A stretch of DNA of 64,000 nt from Campylobacter geochelonis (lineage in GTDB: Bacteria > Campylobacterota > Campylobacteria > Campylobacterales > Campylobacteraceae). A program made the position numbers and the translations under genes. Position 1 is the first letter of the stretch, and each line of letters begins with the position of its first letter. Shown here piece after piece: positions 28,439 through 37,489 of the stretch. The stretch spans positions 1,178,001 to 1,242,000 of the forward strand of contig NZ_CP053844.1 in the NCBI RefSeq assembly GCF_013201685.1. The letters are read 5' to 3'. The notes under the pieces are model-generated. The model was given only the letters and a program-made list of their open reading frames with translations. It did not search any database and was not told the origin of the DNA.

Positions 28439-30751
28439 TTACTCCAAATCTGTGCTTTTTGCAACTTCAACATAAGTGGCTGTATAAACAGAACCTTGAC
28501 CCAAATCGCTAATCCCATCACTACATAAGAAATTCGCTCCCGTTCTGGTTTTAGTAGTTTTTAACCAGATATTATTCCATGCATAGCAAATTCCAGGCTT
28601 CATCTGTGAGATAACGCGGACTCTAAAATACGCCGAAGCTAGCTCATTTGTAGCTTTAACCACATCACCCTCTTTTATGCCTCTTGCACTTGTATCGGCT
28701 TGTGTCATAAAAATTTCTGGATATCCATCGTATAAAACTCTATGTTTTATGTATTTGACATTTCCCCAGTTTGTGTTATCTTGAAGTTGAGTTCCTGGAG
28801 TCATGAAATAAAGTGGGTATTTTTTAAGATACTCTTCTCCAAAATCTTTATTATTTTTATACCAGTCTTCATCAGTTCCTAAGTCAATCACCGGATGAAA
28901 ACCCTCATCTTTAAAGTGTTGTGAATACAACTCACACTTACCACTTGGAGTTTTAAAAACCAAATTTCCCTCTTCATGATATGGATAGTACGGGAAGTGC
29001 TCTTTCATAGTTTGTGGAGTTCTTATTGGTTTGATTTGACCTTTAACAACCGCTCTTTCATAGTCTATGTTTTGCTCTTTATTAAATTTAGTATCAAGCA
29101 TCGTGCTTAATATATATCTGCTATCCCAGTCAAAACACTCATCAGTAAAGCCCATCGCTTTTGCTATACCGTTAAAAATTTCTAAGTTTGTCTTAGACTC
29201 TCCTACAAGTTTTGCTGCTGCTGCGTTATAACAGATAAAGCCCGAAACTTGGTCATTTTGTATATCTTCTGATTCTAAAAACGTTCCAGCCGGCATAACA
29301 ATATCAGCATAATCAACAGTATCAGTATCAAAAGGATCAAGCACTAGTAAAAATAAATCATCTTGCAAAAGGCGTTTTTTAATTAGCGCTGTATTTGGCG
29401 CTGTTACCATCAAATTTGTGTTGTAGTTGATAACTGCTCTAATGACGGTTTTAAGCTTAACTTCTTTATATGAATCAGAACTTGTATCAAGACTGGTTGG
29501 GTTATCCGTGCGAAGCGCTCTACCAAATTGAACGTAGTTTGCAGTTTGACGTTCGATTTTTTTGCCGTTTTCATCTTTTGGAGAAAGATCTGGCATAACT
29601 TTATCAAAGTCATAGCAAGGAGTTAAATTTGTATAAGCCCAGAAAAGTCCAGCACCTGGTTTTGTCAAAGCGCCTATTAAAACAGGTAAAAACGTAACCG
29701 CTCTAACTAGTCTTGCTCCGTTAAAATGCCTTTGTCCGCCATCGCCATGGCTAATTGCAGGAGCTTTTGCCTTAGCATACTCTCTTGCAAAAGTTACAAT
29801 CTCATCAACCTTTATACCACAAAAATCTGCTAAATACTCAAGAGTATACTCTTTAGTTTCTGCTACTAAATCATCAAAGCCCATAGTGTATTTTTCAACA
29901 AATTCTTTATCGTATAAATTCTCTTCGATTAGTACTTTACATACTCCAAGACAAAATGCTGAATCTGTGCAAGGCTTTAGTTGGATAAACATATCAGAGT
30001 GATTTGCCATCGGCGTTCTGATGGTATTAATTGTGATTAGTTTGCCGCCTCTTCTTCTTACATCTTGCCCTATTTTTGCCCAGTGAACGGCTGTGTAGGC
30101 TTCGTTTGAACCCCATGTTATATACATATCACTTTGGTTAAACTCTAGTGCATCTTTTGAAAATGAAGTTCCTATAACGCTTGGAGTTCCAGCATATCGC
30201 GGCCAATCACACGGGTTTCTAACTAGCCTTGTTGCGCCGATTTTTTCAAAAAAATTACCAGGAGCTATGGTTTTACTGATATGTCCTTCATTTCCTGAGT
30301 ATACAAACTCAGCAATAGCTTCGCCACCATACTCTTTAATTATCTCATTAAATTTAGTAGCAGTTAAGCTAAAAGCTTCATCCCAACTGATTCTCTCCCA
30401 TTTGCCCTCGCCTTTTTTACCAGCTCGTTTCATAGGATATAAAATTCTATCAGTTGCATAAAGATACTCTCTGTATGTATGACCCTTGCAACAGGCTGTT
30501 CCTTGCGTAACTGGATGCCACTTAGCGCCTTTGATGTCTATCATAACTCCATCTTGAACTTCAGCTACCAAACAACACGCATCTCTACAGTTTCTAGGAC
30601 AGGTTACATAGTGAAATTTAGAATCCCCTCTTGGCTTTTTAGGTTTAAAAAGCACCTCTTCATCTTTTATAGAAGTCATCCCAAAAAGCGGCACGCTCAC
30701 ACCAAGCGCGCCTATGCCTTTTAAGAAATCTCTACGGTTAGCATTTTGCAT
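28439..30751 (-). CDS. TAT-exported molybdopterin oxidoreductase, unknown substrate
   Basis: 770-residue catalytic subunit of the DMSO-reductase superfamily. The leader has NRRDFLKGIGALG (Tat signal). A [4Fe-4S] motif CPRNCRDACCL begins near residue 51, with a later Cys in QGTACCKG. The molybdenum ligand lies in RNPCDWPRYAG (about 180), where Cys or Asp would be the ligand; the DmsA serine (DYSS) is not there. Cofactor-binding blocks (TWGSNEAYTAVHWAK, GDGGQRHFNGARLVRA, PAGTFLESEDIQNDQ) are intact. It differs clearly from PsrA, TorA, NapA and FdhA. Subunits, chaperone and two-component system follow in the same operon. It is probably an anaerobic terminal reductase. Confidence 0.88.
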   Translation of the reverse strand: MQNANRRDFLKGIGALGVSVPLFGMTSIKDEEVLFKPKKPRGDSKFHYVTCPRNCRDACCLVAEVQDGVMIDIKGAKWHPVTQGTACCKGHTYREYLYATDRILYPMKRAGKKGEGKWERISWDEAFSLTATKFNEIIKEYGGEAIAEFVYSGNEGHISKTIAPGNFFEKIGATRLVRNPCDWPRYAGTPSVIGTSFSKDALEFNQSDMYITWGSNEAYTAVHWAKIGQDVRRRGGKLITINTIRTPMANHSDMFIQLKPCTDSAFCLGVCKVLIEENLYDKEFVEKYTMGFDDLVAETKEYTLEYLADFCGIKVDEIVTFAREYAKAKAPAISHGDGGQRHFNGARLVRAVTFLPVLIGALTKPGAGLFWAYTNLTPCYDFDKVMPDLSPKDENGKKIERQTANYVQFGRALRTDNPTSLDTSSDSYKEVKLKTVIRAVINYNTNLMVTAPNTALIKKRLLQDDLFLLVLDPFDTDTVDYADIVMPAGTFLESEDIQNDQVSGFICYNAAAAKLVGESKTNLEIFNGIAKAMGFTDECFDWDSRYILSTMLDTKFNKEQNIDYERAVVKGQIKPIRTPQTMKEHFPYYPYHEEGNLVFKTPSGKCELYSQHFKDEGFHPVIDLGTDEDWYKNNKDFGEEYLKKYPLYFMTPGTQLQDNTNWGNVKYIKHRVLYDGYPEIFMTQADTSARGIKEGDVVKATNELASAYFRVRVISQMKPGICYAWNNIWLKTTKTRTGANFLCSDGISDLGQGSVYTATYVEVAKSTDLE

Positions 30752-30771
30752 AGATTTCTCCTTTATTTTGG

Positions 30772-32268
30772 CTATTTAAGCTCAAACATTATATTTTTGC
30801 CATTTTGATAGCTAACAGCTTTCAAAACACCATCTACAAACTCAAGTCCTCTTAAATTTACTATCACTTCTGGATATGAATACGCTTCAACGATTTCATC
30901 TGTTTTAGTATCGATTACAACGATAGTGTTGTAATTTTTGCTCGCTGCATAAATCATTCCATCTTTTATAGCCATCGCTGTTATATAAAGCTCACCAAGC
31001 TCTCTTTTATCTTTTAAAGTAACATTTGATGCTAATTCTGGGATAATCTCAGCTGAGATTTTATCATCGGCATTTAGCTGTTTGATAAGAATGAAGCTTT
31101 TTTGCAAGTTATCTGGAACTGTAATCGCGTAGCTGTATTTTTCATCTGCTACAAAACTAGCTATATAGCTTGTTTTTGATCTTGTAGTTACTAAGTTATC
31201 ACGCGCAACTTTACTAAATTTATCGCCACCTTCGTAAAAGTCAGCAAAGCCAGCCACTTCATCTGCTTTATCATCTTGTTTAACTGTGATAAAAGCTTTG
31301 TTATATCCCATAACCTTGATATTATCCCCCATAAAATCAACTCCAACGAAATTTAATACCGTTGGAAAATATAGATGATCTAGCACAAAATGATTACTTA
31401 TAGTTTTTAAATTTTTATCTGCTAAATACAATCCCCAATCTTGCGTAGCGATGGCAAATTTTTGTGTTTTTTCATCATAGCTAATCGCACTTATTGGCGA
31501 ATTTAGGTCTAAATTTAGCTCTGTTTTAGAAGCGATATTTAAAGCTTTGTTGATATTTAGTGGTGAGTTTTGCGCTTTATGATCAAATGCGAAATTTGAT
31601 GATTTACCAGCTAAATCAGGCTTATCAACACCCATAGCACCACGTAAACTTGGATCTGAGAAAAGATTTCCTAATGCTGAGTTCCATGAGATATATTTTG
31701 GATTTAGTGTAAATCTTGTTGGGCTATCAGCTCCAGTAAATGGCGGAGGTCCGACCATAACTAAGGCTTGAAATGCATTTGAAGCAACTATAACGAAAAA
31801 CACAACAAATGCAACTTTGTCTATTTTGTTAAGTTTTCGCTCTGTTGTTGCTGCGCTTAAACTAGAAAATGATGGCGCGCAAAATAGAAGTATAAGCGCA
31901 AAAATCACAATCACAGCCCACATAACAATGCCAGCCCAAATTTGAGTATGAAGCCCAAATATCATCAAGGCTTGACCTTGCCCAACATCGAGCGTAGCAT
32001 AAATTCCAAAATGCCAAAAAGCATTCCAAATACCATAAGCAGCGGCTAAAAGCATTAGCGCAACGTATTTAAATTTAAGCCCATATCGCACGATAAATAG
32101 CGCGCACAAAGCGATAACTATCATCATAATTCTAAGAGCCCAGCAACTAGTACATGGTGAATCTTTTAAAATATAGCCTAAAATAACATTTGCAATCCCA
32201 ACAGGAAGTGCGATGATACCGATAACCGCAAGTGACATAAGGTTATAAAATTTGTTTGTATTTTGCAT
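30772..32268 (-). CDS. dsbI: DsbI, thiol oxidase with C-terminal propeller
   Basis: 498 residues with the layout of C. jejuni DsbI: five membrane helices of DsbB type with CTSC at residues 39-42 (GYILKDSPCTSCWALR), then a long periplasmic beta-propeller (about 200-498; ISAISYDEKTQKFAIATQDW and later blades). DsbI reoxidises periplasmic thiol oxidoreductases and passes electrons to quinone. It starts 9 nt after dba, with its ribosome site AAGGA at the dba stop, so the two are translationally linked. The molybdoenzyme gene begins 20 nt downstream, which puts disulfide formation and this reductase in one transcript. Confidence 0.93.
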   Translation of the reverse strand: MQNTNKFYNLMSLAVIGIIALPVGIANVILGYILKDSPCTSCWALRIMMIVIALCALFIVRYGLKFKYVALMLLAAAYGIWNAFWHFGIYATLDVGQGQALMIFGLHTQIWAGIVMWAVIVIFALILLFCAPSFSSLSAATTERKLNKIDKVAFVVFFVIVASNAFQALVMVGPPPFTGADSPTRFTLNPKYISWNSALGNLFSDPSLRGAMGVDKPDLAGKSSNFAFDHKAQNSPLNINKALNIASKTELNLDLNSPISAISYDEKTQKFAIATQDWGLYLADKNLKTISNHFVLDHLYFPTVLNFVGVDFMGDNIKVMGYNKAFITVKQDDKADEVAGFADFYEGGDKFSKVARDNLVTTRSKTSYIASFVADEKYSYAITVPDNLQKSFILIKQLNADDKISAEIIPELASNVTLKDKRELGELYITAMAIKDGMIYAASKNYNTIVVIDTKTDEIVEAYSYPEVIVNLRGLEFVDGVLKAVSYQNGKNIMFELK

Positions 32269-32277
32269 ATTTTATCC

Positions 32278-32448
32278 TTATAGATTCATAGGCGGTAATA
32301 AGAAAAATTGTATATCAATAGCGAAAAATATAAACGCTATGACAACAAAAACAGCCGCTAACAAGTTAAAAGCCAAACTCTCTTTTTTGGGCTTTTTATA
32401 GATAAGAAATGCTACAAATAGCATAACAATCAACTCAAGAAATTCCAT
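32278..32448 (-). CDS. dba: Dba, small membrane partner of DsbI
   Basis: 56 residues (MEFLELIVMLFVAFLIYKKP, a basic KKPKKES turn, a second hydrophobic segment, ending LLPPMNL). Size, two-helix hairpin form and position directly before dsbI match Dba of C. jejuni. The ribosome site AAGGAG lies 6 nt before the ATG at 32448. It is first in a nine-gene minus-strand operon reaching 23441. Upstream (32449-33081) I see only AT-rich spacer with no gene, holding the operon promoter. Confidence 0.9.
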   Translation of the reverse strand: MEFLELIVMLFVAFLIYKKPKKESLAFNLLAAVFVVIAFIFFAIDIQFFLLPPMNL

Positions 32449-33081
32449 CTAATCTCCTTAATGTGGATTTGATTAAAGAAATCTTAACAATTGAATGTAA
32501 TATTAACGTAACATAAATTTTAAAGAAATGCCAAATTTAGTCTAAATTTTAAAAAAAATAAAATCGATTTTTATGATTTTTACCGTGTGATTTATAAAAA
32601 TGAAGTTATAAAACAAAGCGTTATTAGCGCGCGCACTATCAAATTCTAGCGATGCGTAAAATGTGGCTAAAAAATAGTGCTATTATCAGCGATATTAAAT
32701 TAAAATACTTTTCGCAAAATGCGATTCTTCGTTTAAGCCTTTTCTAGCTTCGATAGTTTTACTCATAACTATTTTAAGAGTAAAATTTAAGCATATGTTA
32801 ATGTCACAACTCTAAGATAGGCATTAAAGTTTTGCAATGGCTACGAATGGCGACAATGATAATGTCAAATTTAAACAAAACGAGTGTTAAAAAGTGAAAA
32901 ATTTATGCAATATATCTGCAGATATAACCAAATTTAGCATAAAACAGGCAAAAAATAGTTTGAGTTAAATCGGTTGTGGTTTAACAACTTGCACTAGGCT
33001 GTGATTTTGATGAGTTGGTGTTAAAATACATTGTAATTTACAAATGAGTTTAAGTGTGATATGCCAAATTTATGATAAATA
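32449..33081. other. spacer upstream of dba
   Basis: No frame or RNA gene recognised. The part next to dba (32449-32530) should carry the operon promoter; a short TTAAGA/TCTTTAA inverted motif is visible near 32473-32490 and could be a regulator site, but this is speculative. Confidence 0.35.
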
Positions 33082-33109
33082 TAAAAGAGTTAGATTTGCG
33101 ACTCTTTTA
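33082..33109. terminator. bidirectional hairpin after the pseudopilin genes
   Basis: TAAAAGAGT (33082-33090) and ACTCTTTTA (33101-33109), a perfect 9-bp stem with T-rich flanks on both sides; likely terminates the minus-strand pseudopilin genes. Confidence 0.6.
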
Positions 33110-33233
33110 TTTATGTAAGTTAGAAAAAATTAAAACTTAAGTTTATATACTAAATTTATAAGCAATTTTGCGCGTAAAATAGACAAACAAACATTTTGCT
33201 ATAAAATTTAAAATCCAAATTTGATAAATTTAG

Positions 33234-33935
33234 CTAAATTTTAGGCGTTTTTGTTAGTTTTACAAAGCCAGTTTCTGGACTTATGGTTATAATCGCCTCT
33301 TCGTCTGGATTTATAGCTGAGTTTGCATTTTGCAAAGTTATAGTACAATCAGCAGTTATCAACCTATCTACTGGATTTGTTGCGCCCCCGCCAGCAGTTG
33401 TGCTAACTTTTAACATAGGTCTGCCTTTTTCATCAAAAGAGATTGAGATGTTGCTTCTTCTTCGACCACTACAATCATTTCCAAATATAACGTTTGTAAC
33501 GCCAAATTTAGAACCTAAATTCATCTTTTTATTTATTTTTTGCAAATCTGCATTAGATATACCACCCCAACCTCCGCTTAGATATCTGTTTGAATTTTGC
33601 GGGTCTTTTGCTACTTCAGCGGCTGAGTTTAAATTCCCACTTTTGCTAGTATCTGCATAAACATGATATCTCCATTCAGTAGTATTATTAACTCTAGCGT
33701 TATTAAACTCAATTGTCCATCTTTCTTTAAACCACGTAGTATCATTTGCATCAAATTTATTATCCATCATAGCAAGGTGTTGAGTGTATCTGATGTGAGA
33801 AACTATCTGATTTGCAGCTTCAAGAAGTGCATTTCGCTCCAGTCTTGGTATAACAAGAGCAGATAAAATGCCAACAACAACGATAACAAGGACTAGTTCC
33901 ATAAGAGTAAAAGCTTTTATATATTTTATTTTCAT
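33234..33935 (-). CDS. GspH/FimT-like pseudopilin, copy 2
   Basis: 233 residues with a prepilin N-terminus: KAFTLMELVLVIVVVGILSA, with Glu5 of the mature chain, cut by a type IV prepilin peptidase after Ala (Ala replaces the more usual Gly at -1). The remainder is a globular pseudopilin head with a cysteine pair (GNDCSGRR and ADCTITL). A close paralogue lies 94 bp upstream. Such minor pilins act in type II secretion, type IV pili or DNA uptake; no assembly ATPase or secretin is in the window. Confidence 0.85.
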   Translation of the reverse strand: MKIKYIKAFTLMELVLVIVVVGILSALVIPRLERNALLEAANQIVSHIRYTQHLAMMDNKFDANDTTWFKERWTIEFNNARVNNTTEWRYHVYADTSKSGNLNSAAEVAKDPQNSNRYLSGGWGGISNADLQKINKKMNLGSKFGVTNVIFGNDCSGRRRSNISISFDEKGRPMLKVSTTAGGGATNPVDRLITADCTITLQNANSAINPDEEAIITISPETGFVKLTKTPKI

Positions 33936-34028
33936 AGAGCTATTATATCATAAATATATAATAAACTTATCACTAAACGAAATTAATAGCCAAAATAAAG
34001 TACTTAATATAAAAATTAATAATATATT

Positions 34029-34679
34029 TTAAGGATTTGTAGGATTTACCGCGCTTACATATCCAGTTTCTGGTCTGATTGTTATGACAGCTCGTTTTCC
34101 ATCATCATTATTTATAGCAATGGTGCAATCATCATTTCCAGTTATCATCCTATCTACTGGATTTGTTGCACCACCAGCTGTGCTAACTTGCAACATCGGT
34201 CTTCCTTTTTCATCAAAAGAGATACCAGTAGTTCCAGCGCAACTACCGCCAAACACAACGCCAGTAACGCCAAATTTATTACCTAAATTCATCTTTTTGC
34301 TTAAAACAGAATCTGCCGCACCGGTAAAACCAGAGCTTAACACTCTGTTTGGATTTTGTGGATCTTTTGCTACTTCGCCGATATCGCTTACAGCCCCATC
34401 GTGATTTTTATCTTGAAAAACATCATATCGCCAAGAATTACCATTATTAAATGCTATTGTCCATCTACTTTTAAACCAAGTTGCATCATTTGCGTTAAAT
34501 TTATTATCCATCATAGCAAGATGTTGAGTGTATCTGATGTGAGAAACTATCTGGTTAGACGCTTCAAGAATCGCGTTTCGCTCCAACCTTGGTATAACAA
34601 GAGCGGATAAAATACCCACAACAACAATAACAAGAACCAACTCCATAAGAGTAAATGCTTTATAAATTACAGTTTTCAT
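34029..34679 (-). CDS. GspH/FimT-like pseudopilin, copy 1
   Basis: 216 residues. The first 60 residues are almost identical to the next gene (KAFTLMELVLVIVVVGILSA, LERNAILEASNQIVSHIRYT), while the head domain diverges with insertions and deletions but keeps the cysteine pair and the final SPETG/RPETG motif (here VITIRPETGYVSA). The tandem pair reflects a duplication followed by divergence of the exposed head, as expected for surface-exposed minor pilins. Confidence 0.85.
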   Translation of the reverse strand: MKTVIYKAFTLMELVLVIVVVGILSALVIPRLERNAILEASNQIVSHIRYTQHLAMMDNKFNANDATWFKSRWTIAFNNGNSWRYDVFQDKNHDGAVSDIGEVAKDPQNPNRVLSSGFTGAADSVLSKKMNLGNKFGVTGVVFGGSCAGTTGISFDEKGRPMLQVSTAGGATNPVDRMITGNDDCTIAINNDDGKRAVITIRPETGYVSAVNPTNP

Positions 34680-34702
34680 GGGTTGCTATTATACCATATT
34701 TT

Positions 34703-35902
34703 CTAAAAAACATAAAATTTATCTACCAATGTATCAAATTTATATATTTTTATACTAAATTTAGCGTTTTGTGGGCGAATTCTACTCATATATAAATTTG
34801 GACTAGCTTTTATACCATAAAATTTAAGTCTTAGTCCTAAACGCGAATCAACAGCCTTAACACTATAAATTTGCTTTTCTTTTAGCTTTTGCGCAAGTTC
34901 TTTGGCAATATCGTAATTATATATAAAGTGCTTTTGCGGTTCATTTTTAAAAAACAGAGGATACAGAATTTGATTAAACACGACAAAAGATGAATTTATA
35001 AGTAAAAACAGCATAACAACAACGACTAAAAAAGTATGCTTTGTCCTAAAACGCGGCAGTCTTATGCGATATGAGTTAAAAAATACTCTAACTAAAAGAG
35101 GAACTGATACAACCGCATATGGCAAAAACTCATCTAGCTCAACCCTTTGCCTTAAAGATAGCAAAGAAGCGATACAAAATGCCGATATACAAACAAACCA
35201 AAGTAGATTTTTTCTCTCTTTTATCCAAATTCTATACATCACATATATGAAAAACAAAAAAAGAAACGGTGAAAAAACAGCAGAATAAACCCCAATTGTA
35301 TCTATAAAAAAGCCTTTTGGTTTGCCTTGTATATCAAAATCATAAAAAAGCAAGGCAGATACAAAACACAAAAAAGATATCGTAGATAAAATCTTGTTTT
35401 TCCTATAAATCCCATACAAAAAAGCGCCAACATAAAGCACTACAAAAGATTTATCTATCGCCGTAGTTACTAAAAGTGTGATTATAAGGGCGATGTTGTT
35501 TCTAGTCTCGCTAAAATAAACAGCTAAAAGCGTGAAAAATATAATAACACCAGCTAAATTTACTAAAATCGCACTCGCCATAACTCCAGGTAGAAACATA
35601 TACAAACTAACGCTAATAAGCCTGTCAAGCTTTCTTTTTAGCATAGTTTTTGAGATTTTATATATAAGAATGGAGTTGAAAAAATGGATAAGTAAAAACG
35701 GCGCTCTTAAAGCAAAGTCGTTTTGACCAAAAAATTTACACGATAAATTCGCTAGTAAACTGACTAAATTTTGTTTTTCATAGTAAATTTCTGCCTCATA
35801 AAAACTAATGCTTAAATTTGAAACACTATAAAGTAAAAATAACAAATTTAGCCCAAATATGGCAAGGAAGATTAGATTTTCGTTATTATATAGTTTTTGC
35901 AT
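34703..35902 (-). CDS. GT39/ArnT-like membrane glycosyltransferase
   Basis: 399 residues with about ten membrane helices. The first periplasmic loop holds SFYEAEIYYEKQ (acidic residues as in the GT-C catalytic loop) and the FFGQNDFALRAPFLLIHFFN pattern typical of ArnT/PMT-related glycosyltransferases that use polyprenyl-phosphate sugars. The C-terminal region is soluble and small. The acceptor is unknown. The start overlaps the MFS gene by 17 nt and has only a weak ribosome site. It lies just upstream of the two pseudopilin genes, so it could modify a surface protein, but that is speculation. Confidence 0.68.
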   Translation of the reverse strand: MQKLYNNENLIFLAIFGLNLLFLLYSVSNLSISFYEAEIYYEKQNLVSLLANLSCKFFGQNDFALRAPFLLIHFFNSILIYKISKTMLKRKLDRLISVSLYMFLPGVMASAILVNLAGVIIFFTLLAVYFSETRNNIALIITLLVTTAIDKSFVVLYVGAFLYGIYRKNKILSTISFLCFVSALLFYDFDIQGKPKGFFIDTIGVYSAVFSPFLFLFFIYVMYRIWIKERKNLLWFVCISAFCIASLLSLRQRVELDEFLPYAVVSVPLLVRVFFNSYRIRLPRFRTKHTFLVVVVMLFLLINSSFVVFNQILYPLFFKNEPQKHFIYNYDIAKELAQKLKEKQIYSVKAVDSRLGLRLKFYGIKASPNLYMSRIRPQNAKFSIKIYKFDTLVDKFYVF

Positions 35903-37037
35903 ATTTGTTTAACAACCAGATAAAAACTAACGATAAAGCAACTACAACAGATAAAAATGTAAGAAACAAACTCCATCCTCCAGTTCTATAAAATACTCCA
36001 GGAACAAAGCTCCCAAGCGCTCCACCAGCGTAGTAAAAGCTGATATAAAGTCCATTTGCTATGGCTTTGTGGTTTTGAGCCATTTTGTTTACATAAGCAG
36101 AAGCTGCCACATGTGCTAAAAAATTTCCTAAACAAAAGATAATCATCGCGCCAAATAAAACATATAAATTTTCAAAACGTAAAATTTGAATACTAAATAT
36201 ATAAATCAAAACTCCCACCATAATGGCATTTGGCGAGGTTTTTAAAATCTCAACTATCTTTTTAATGTTAAAAGAGATTAAAACTCCAACAATATAACCA
36301 AAATACATAATACCAGTTTTTGAGCCACTATAACCGCCATCTAAAATCATAAGTTCAAATGGCAAGAAATTTAGCACCGCCTGAAATGTGAAAAAAACAC
36401 AAAAAATCGCTAAATAAATATAGCAATTATGTTTGATTTTAAAAGTTGTTATGATATCGCTAAGCTTTGGTTTTATATAGTTTGGATTTGCATCGCCAGA
36501 AATTCTAGTAAGCAGCAAGGTTGCTATTAACAGTAAAATTCCTAAAACAACAAAGAAAAATCTCCAACCAAACAAATCTGTAAAAAATCCAGACAAAAAC
36601 CTGCCAACAAATCCGCCTATTATCGTGATACCTATATATACGCCAATCGCGCTTGAAACCTTGCTTGGATGCGAGTTTTGAGAGATATAACTCATAATCC
36701 CAGTTAGTGCAGCTGGCGCTATAAGACCTTGCGCGGCTCGTATGTTTAAAAGAACAAGATATGTAGAAGAAAATGCAAAAGCAAGCTCTAAAATGCCAAA
36801 GAGTAAAAATGCCACTACAAGTATTTTTTTAATCGAGAATTTCTCTAAAAAATACCCATAAACTATCGAAGCTACCGCAAGTGGTGCTAAGATAGATGTT
36901 GTAAACAAAGACGCTTCAAATTTGCTAACTTTTAGCATTTCTTCAAAAAGCGGCTGTAGTGGCTGCGTAGCATACATAACGCACAGCGTTAAAGCCGTGC
37001 ATATATACATTATCGCGATATCTACTCTTTTCATCAC
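35886..37037 (-). CDS. MFS transporter (YnfM-like)
   Basis: 383 residues with 12 predicted helices of the major facilitator superfamily. The N-terminal segment CVMYATQPLQPLFEEMLKVS and the loop RAAQGLIAPAALTGIMSYIS are typical of YnfM/sugar-efflux type drug:H+ antiporters. Substrate not predictable. It lies 5 nt after the phosphoribosyltransferase gene in a minus-strand run from mqnE to the GT39-like gene. Confidence 0.85.
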   Translation of the reverse strand: MMKRVDIAIMYICTALTLCVMYATQPLQPLFEEMLKVSKFEASLFTTSILAPLAVASIVYGYFLEKFSIKKILVVAFLLFGILELAFAFSSTYLVLLNIRAAQGLIAPAALTGIMSYISQNSHPSKVSSAIGVYIGITIIGGFVGRFLSGFFTDLFGWRFFFVVLGILLLIATLLLTRISGDANPNYIKPKLSDIITTFKIKHNCYIYLAIFCVFFTFQAVLNFLPFELMILDGGYSGSKTGIMYFGYIVGVLISFNIKKIVEILKTSPNAIMVGVLIYIFSIQILRFENLYVLFGAMIIFCLGNFLAHVAASAYVNKMAQNHKAIANGLYISFYYAGGALGSFVPGVFYRTGGWSLFLTFLSVVVALSLVFIWLLNKYAKTI

Positions 37038-37042
37038 CTGCC

Positions 37043-37489
37043 TTAAATTTTAATATCCCAACAAAACTCTATCCAGTCGTTTGCTTCATTTATACTAAAT
37101 TCTGGCTTTACCAACGCATGGTGTTTATAAAATATAGTTGCTACTTTAAACTCAGCATCTGGATATTTCTCTTTTAAAACCCTTTTTATCTCAACCATAC
37201 TTTCGCCGCTATCGATGATATCATCTACTATTAAAATTTTTTTGAATTTACTTAAATCTGGCAAATTAAAGACTTCAACCGTGTCAAGCTTTTTTGTATC
37301 ATCATAATGGATAGAATTTAGCGCAAATAAATTCCTACTCTCTAACGCGATTGCTAAATAATGCCCTATCGTCATTCCACCCCTTGCGATAGCTACAAAA
37401 GCATCTGGGTTAAACTCATCCCTTACCCTTTTTGCAAGGGATTTTACATCTTTTTCAAATTCGTCATAACTATAATATCTCATACTCAT
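37043..37489 (-). CDS. purine phosphoribosyltransferase (Gpt-type)
   Basis: 148 residues. The PRPP-binding signature is ILIVDDIIDSGESM (about 84-97) and the fold begins AFVAIARGGMTIGHYLA. The hood residues EFCWDIKI resemble xanthine/hypoxanthine-guanine phosphoribosyltransferases that salvage 6-oxopurines to nucleotides. The start overlaps the stop of the purine permease gene by 4 nt, which supports a purine salvage role. An alternative ATG lies two codons further on. Confidence 0.85.
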   Translation of the reverse strand: MSMRYYSYDEFEKDVKSLAKRVRDEFNPDAFVAIARGGMTIGHYLAIALESRNLFALNSIHYDDTKKLDTVEVFNLPDLSKFKKILIVDDIIDSGESMVEIKRVLKEKYPDAEFKVATIFYKHHALVKPEFSINEANDWIEFCWDIKI

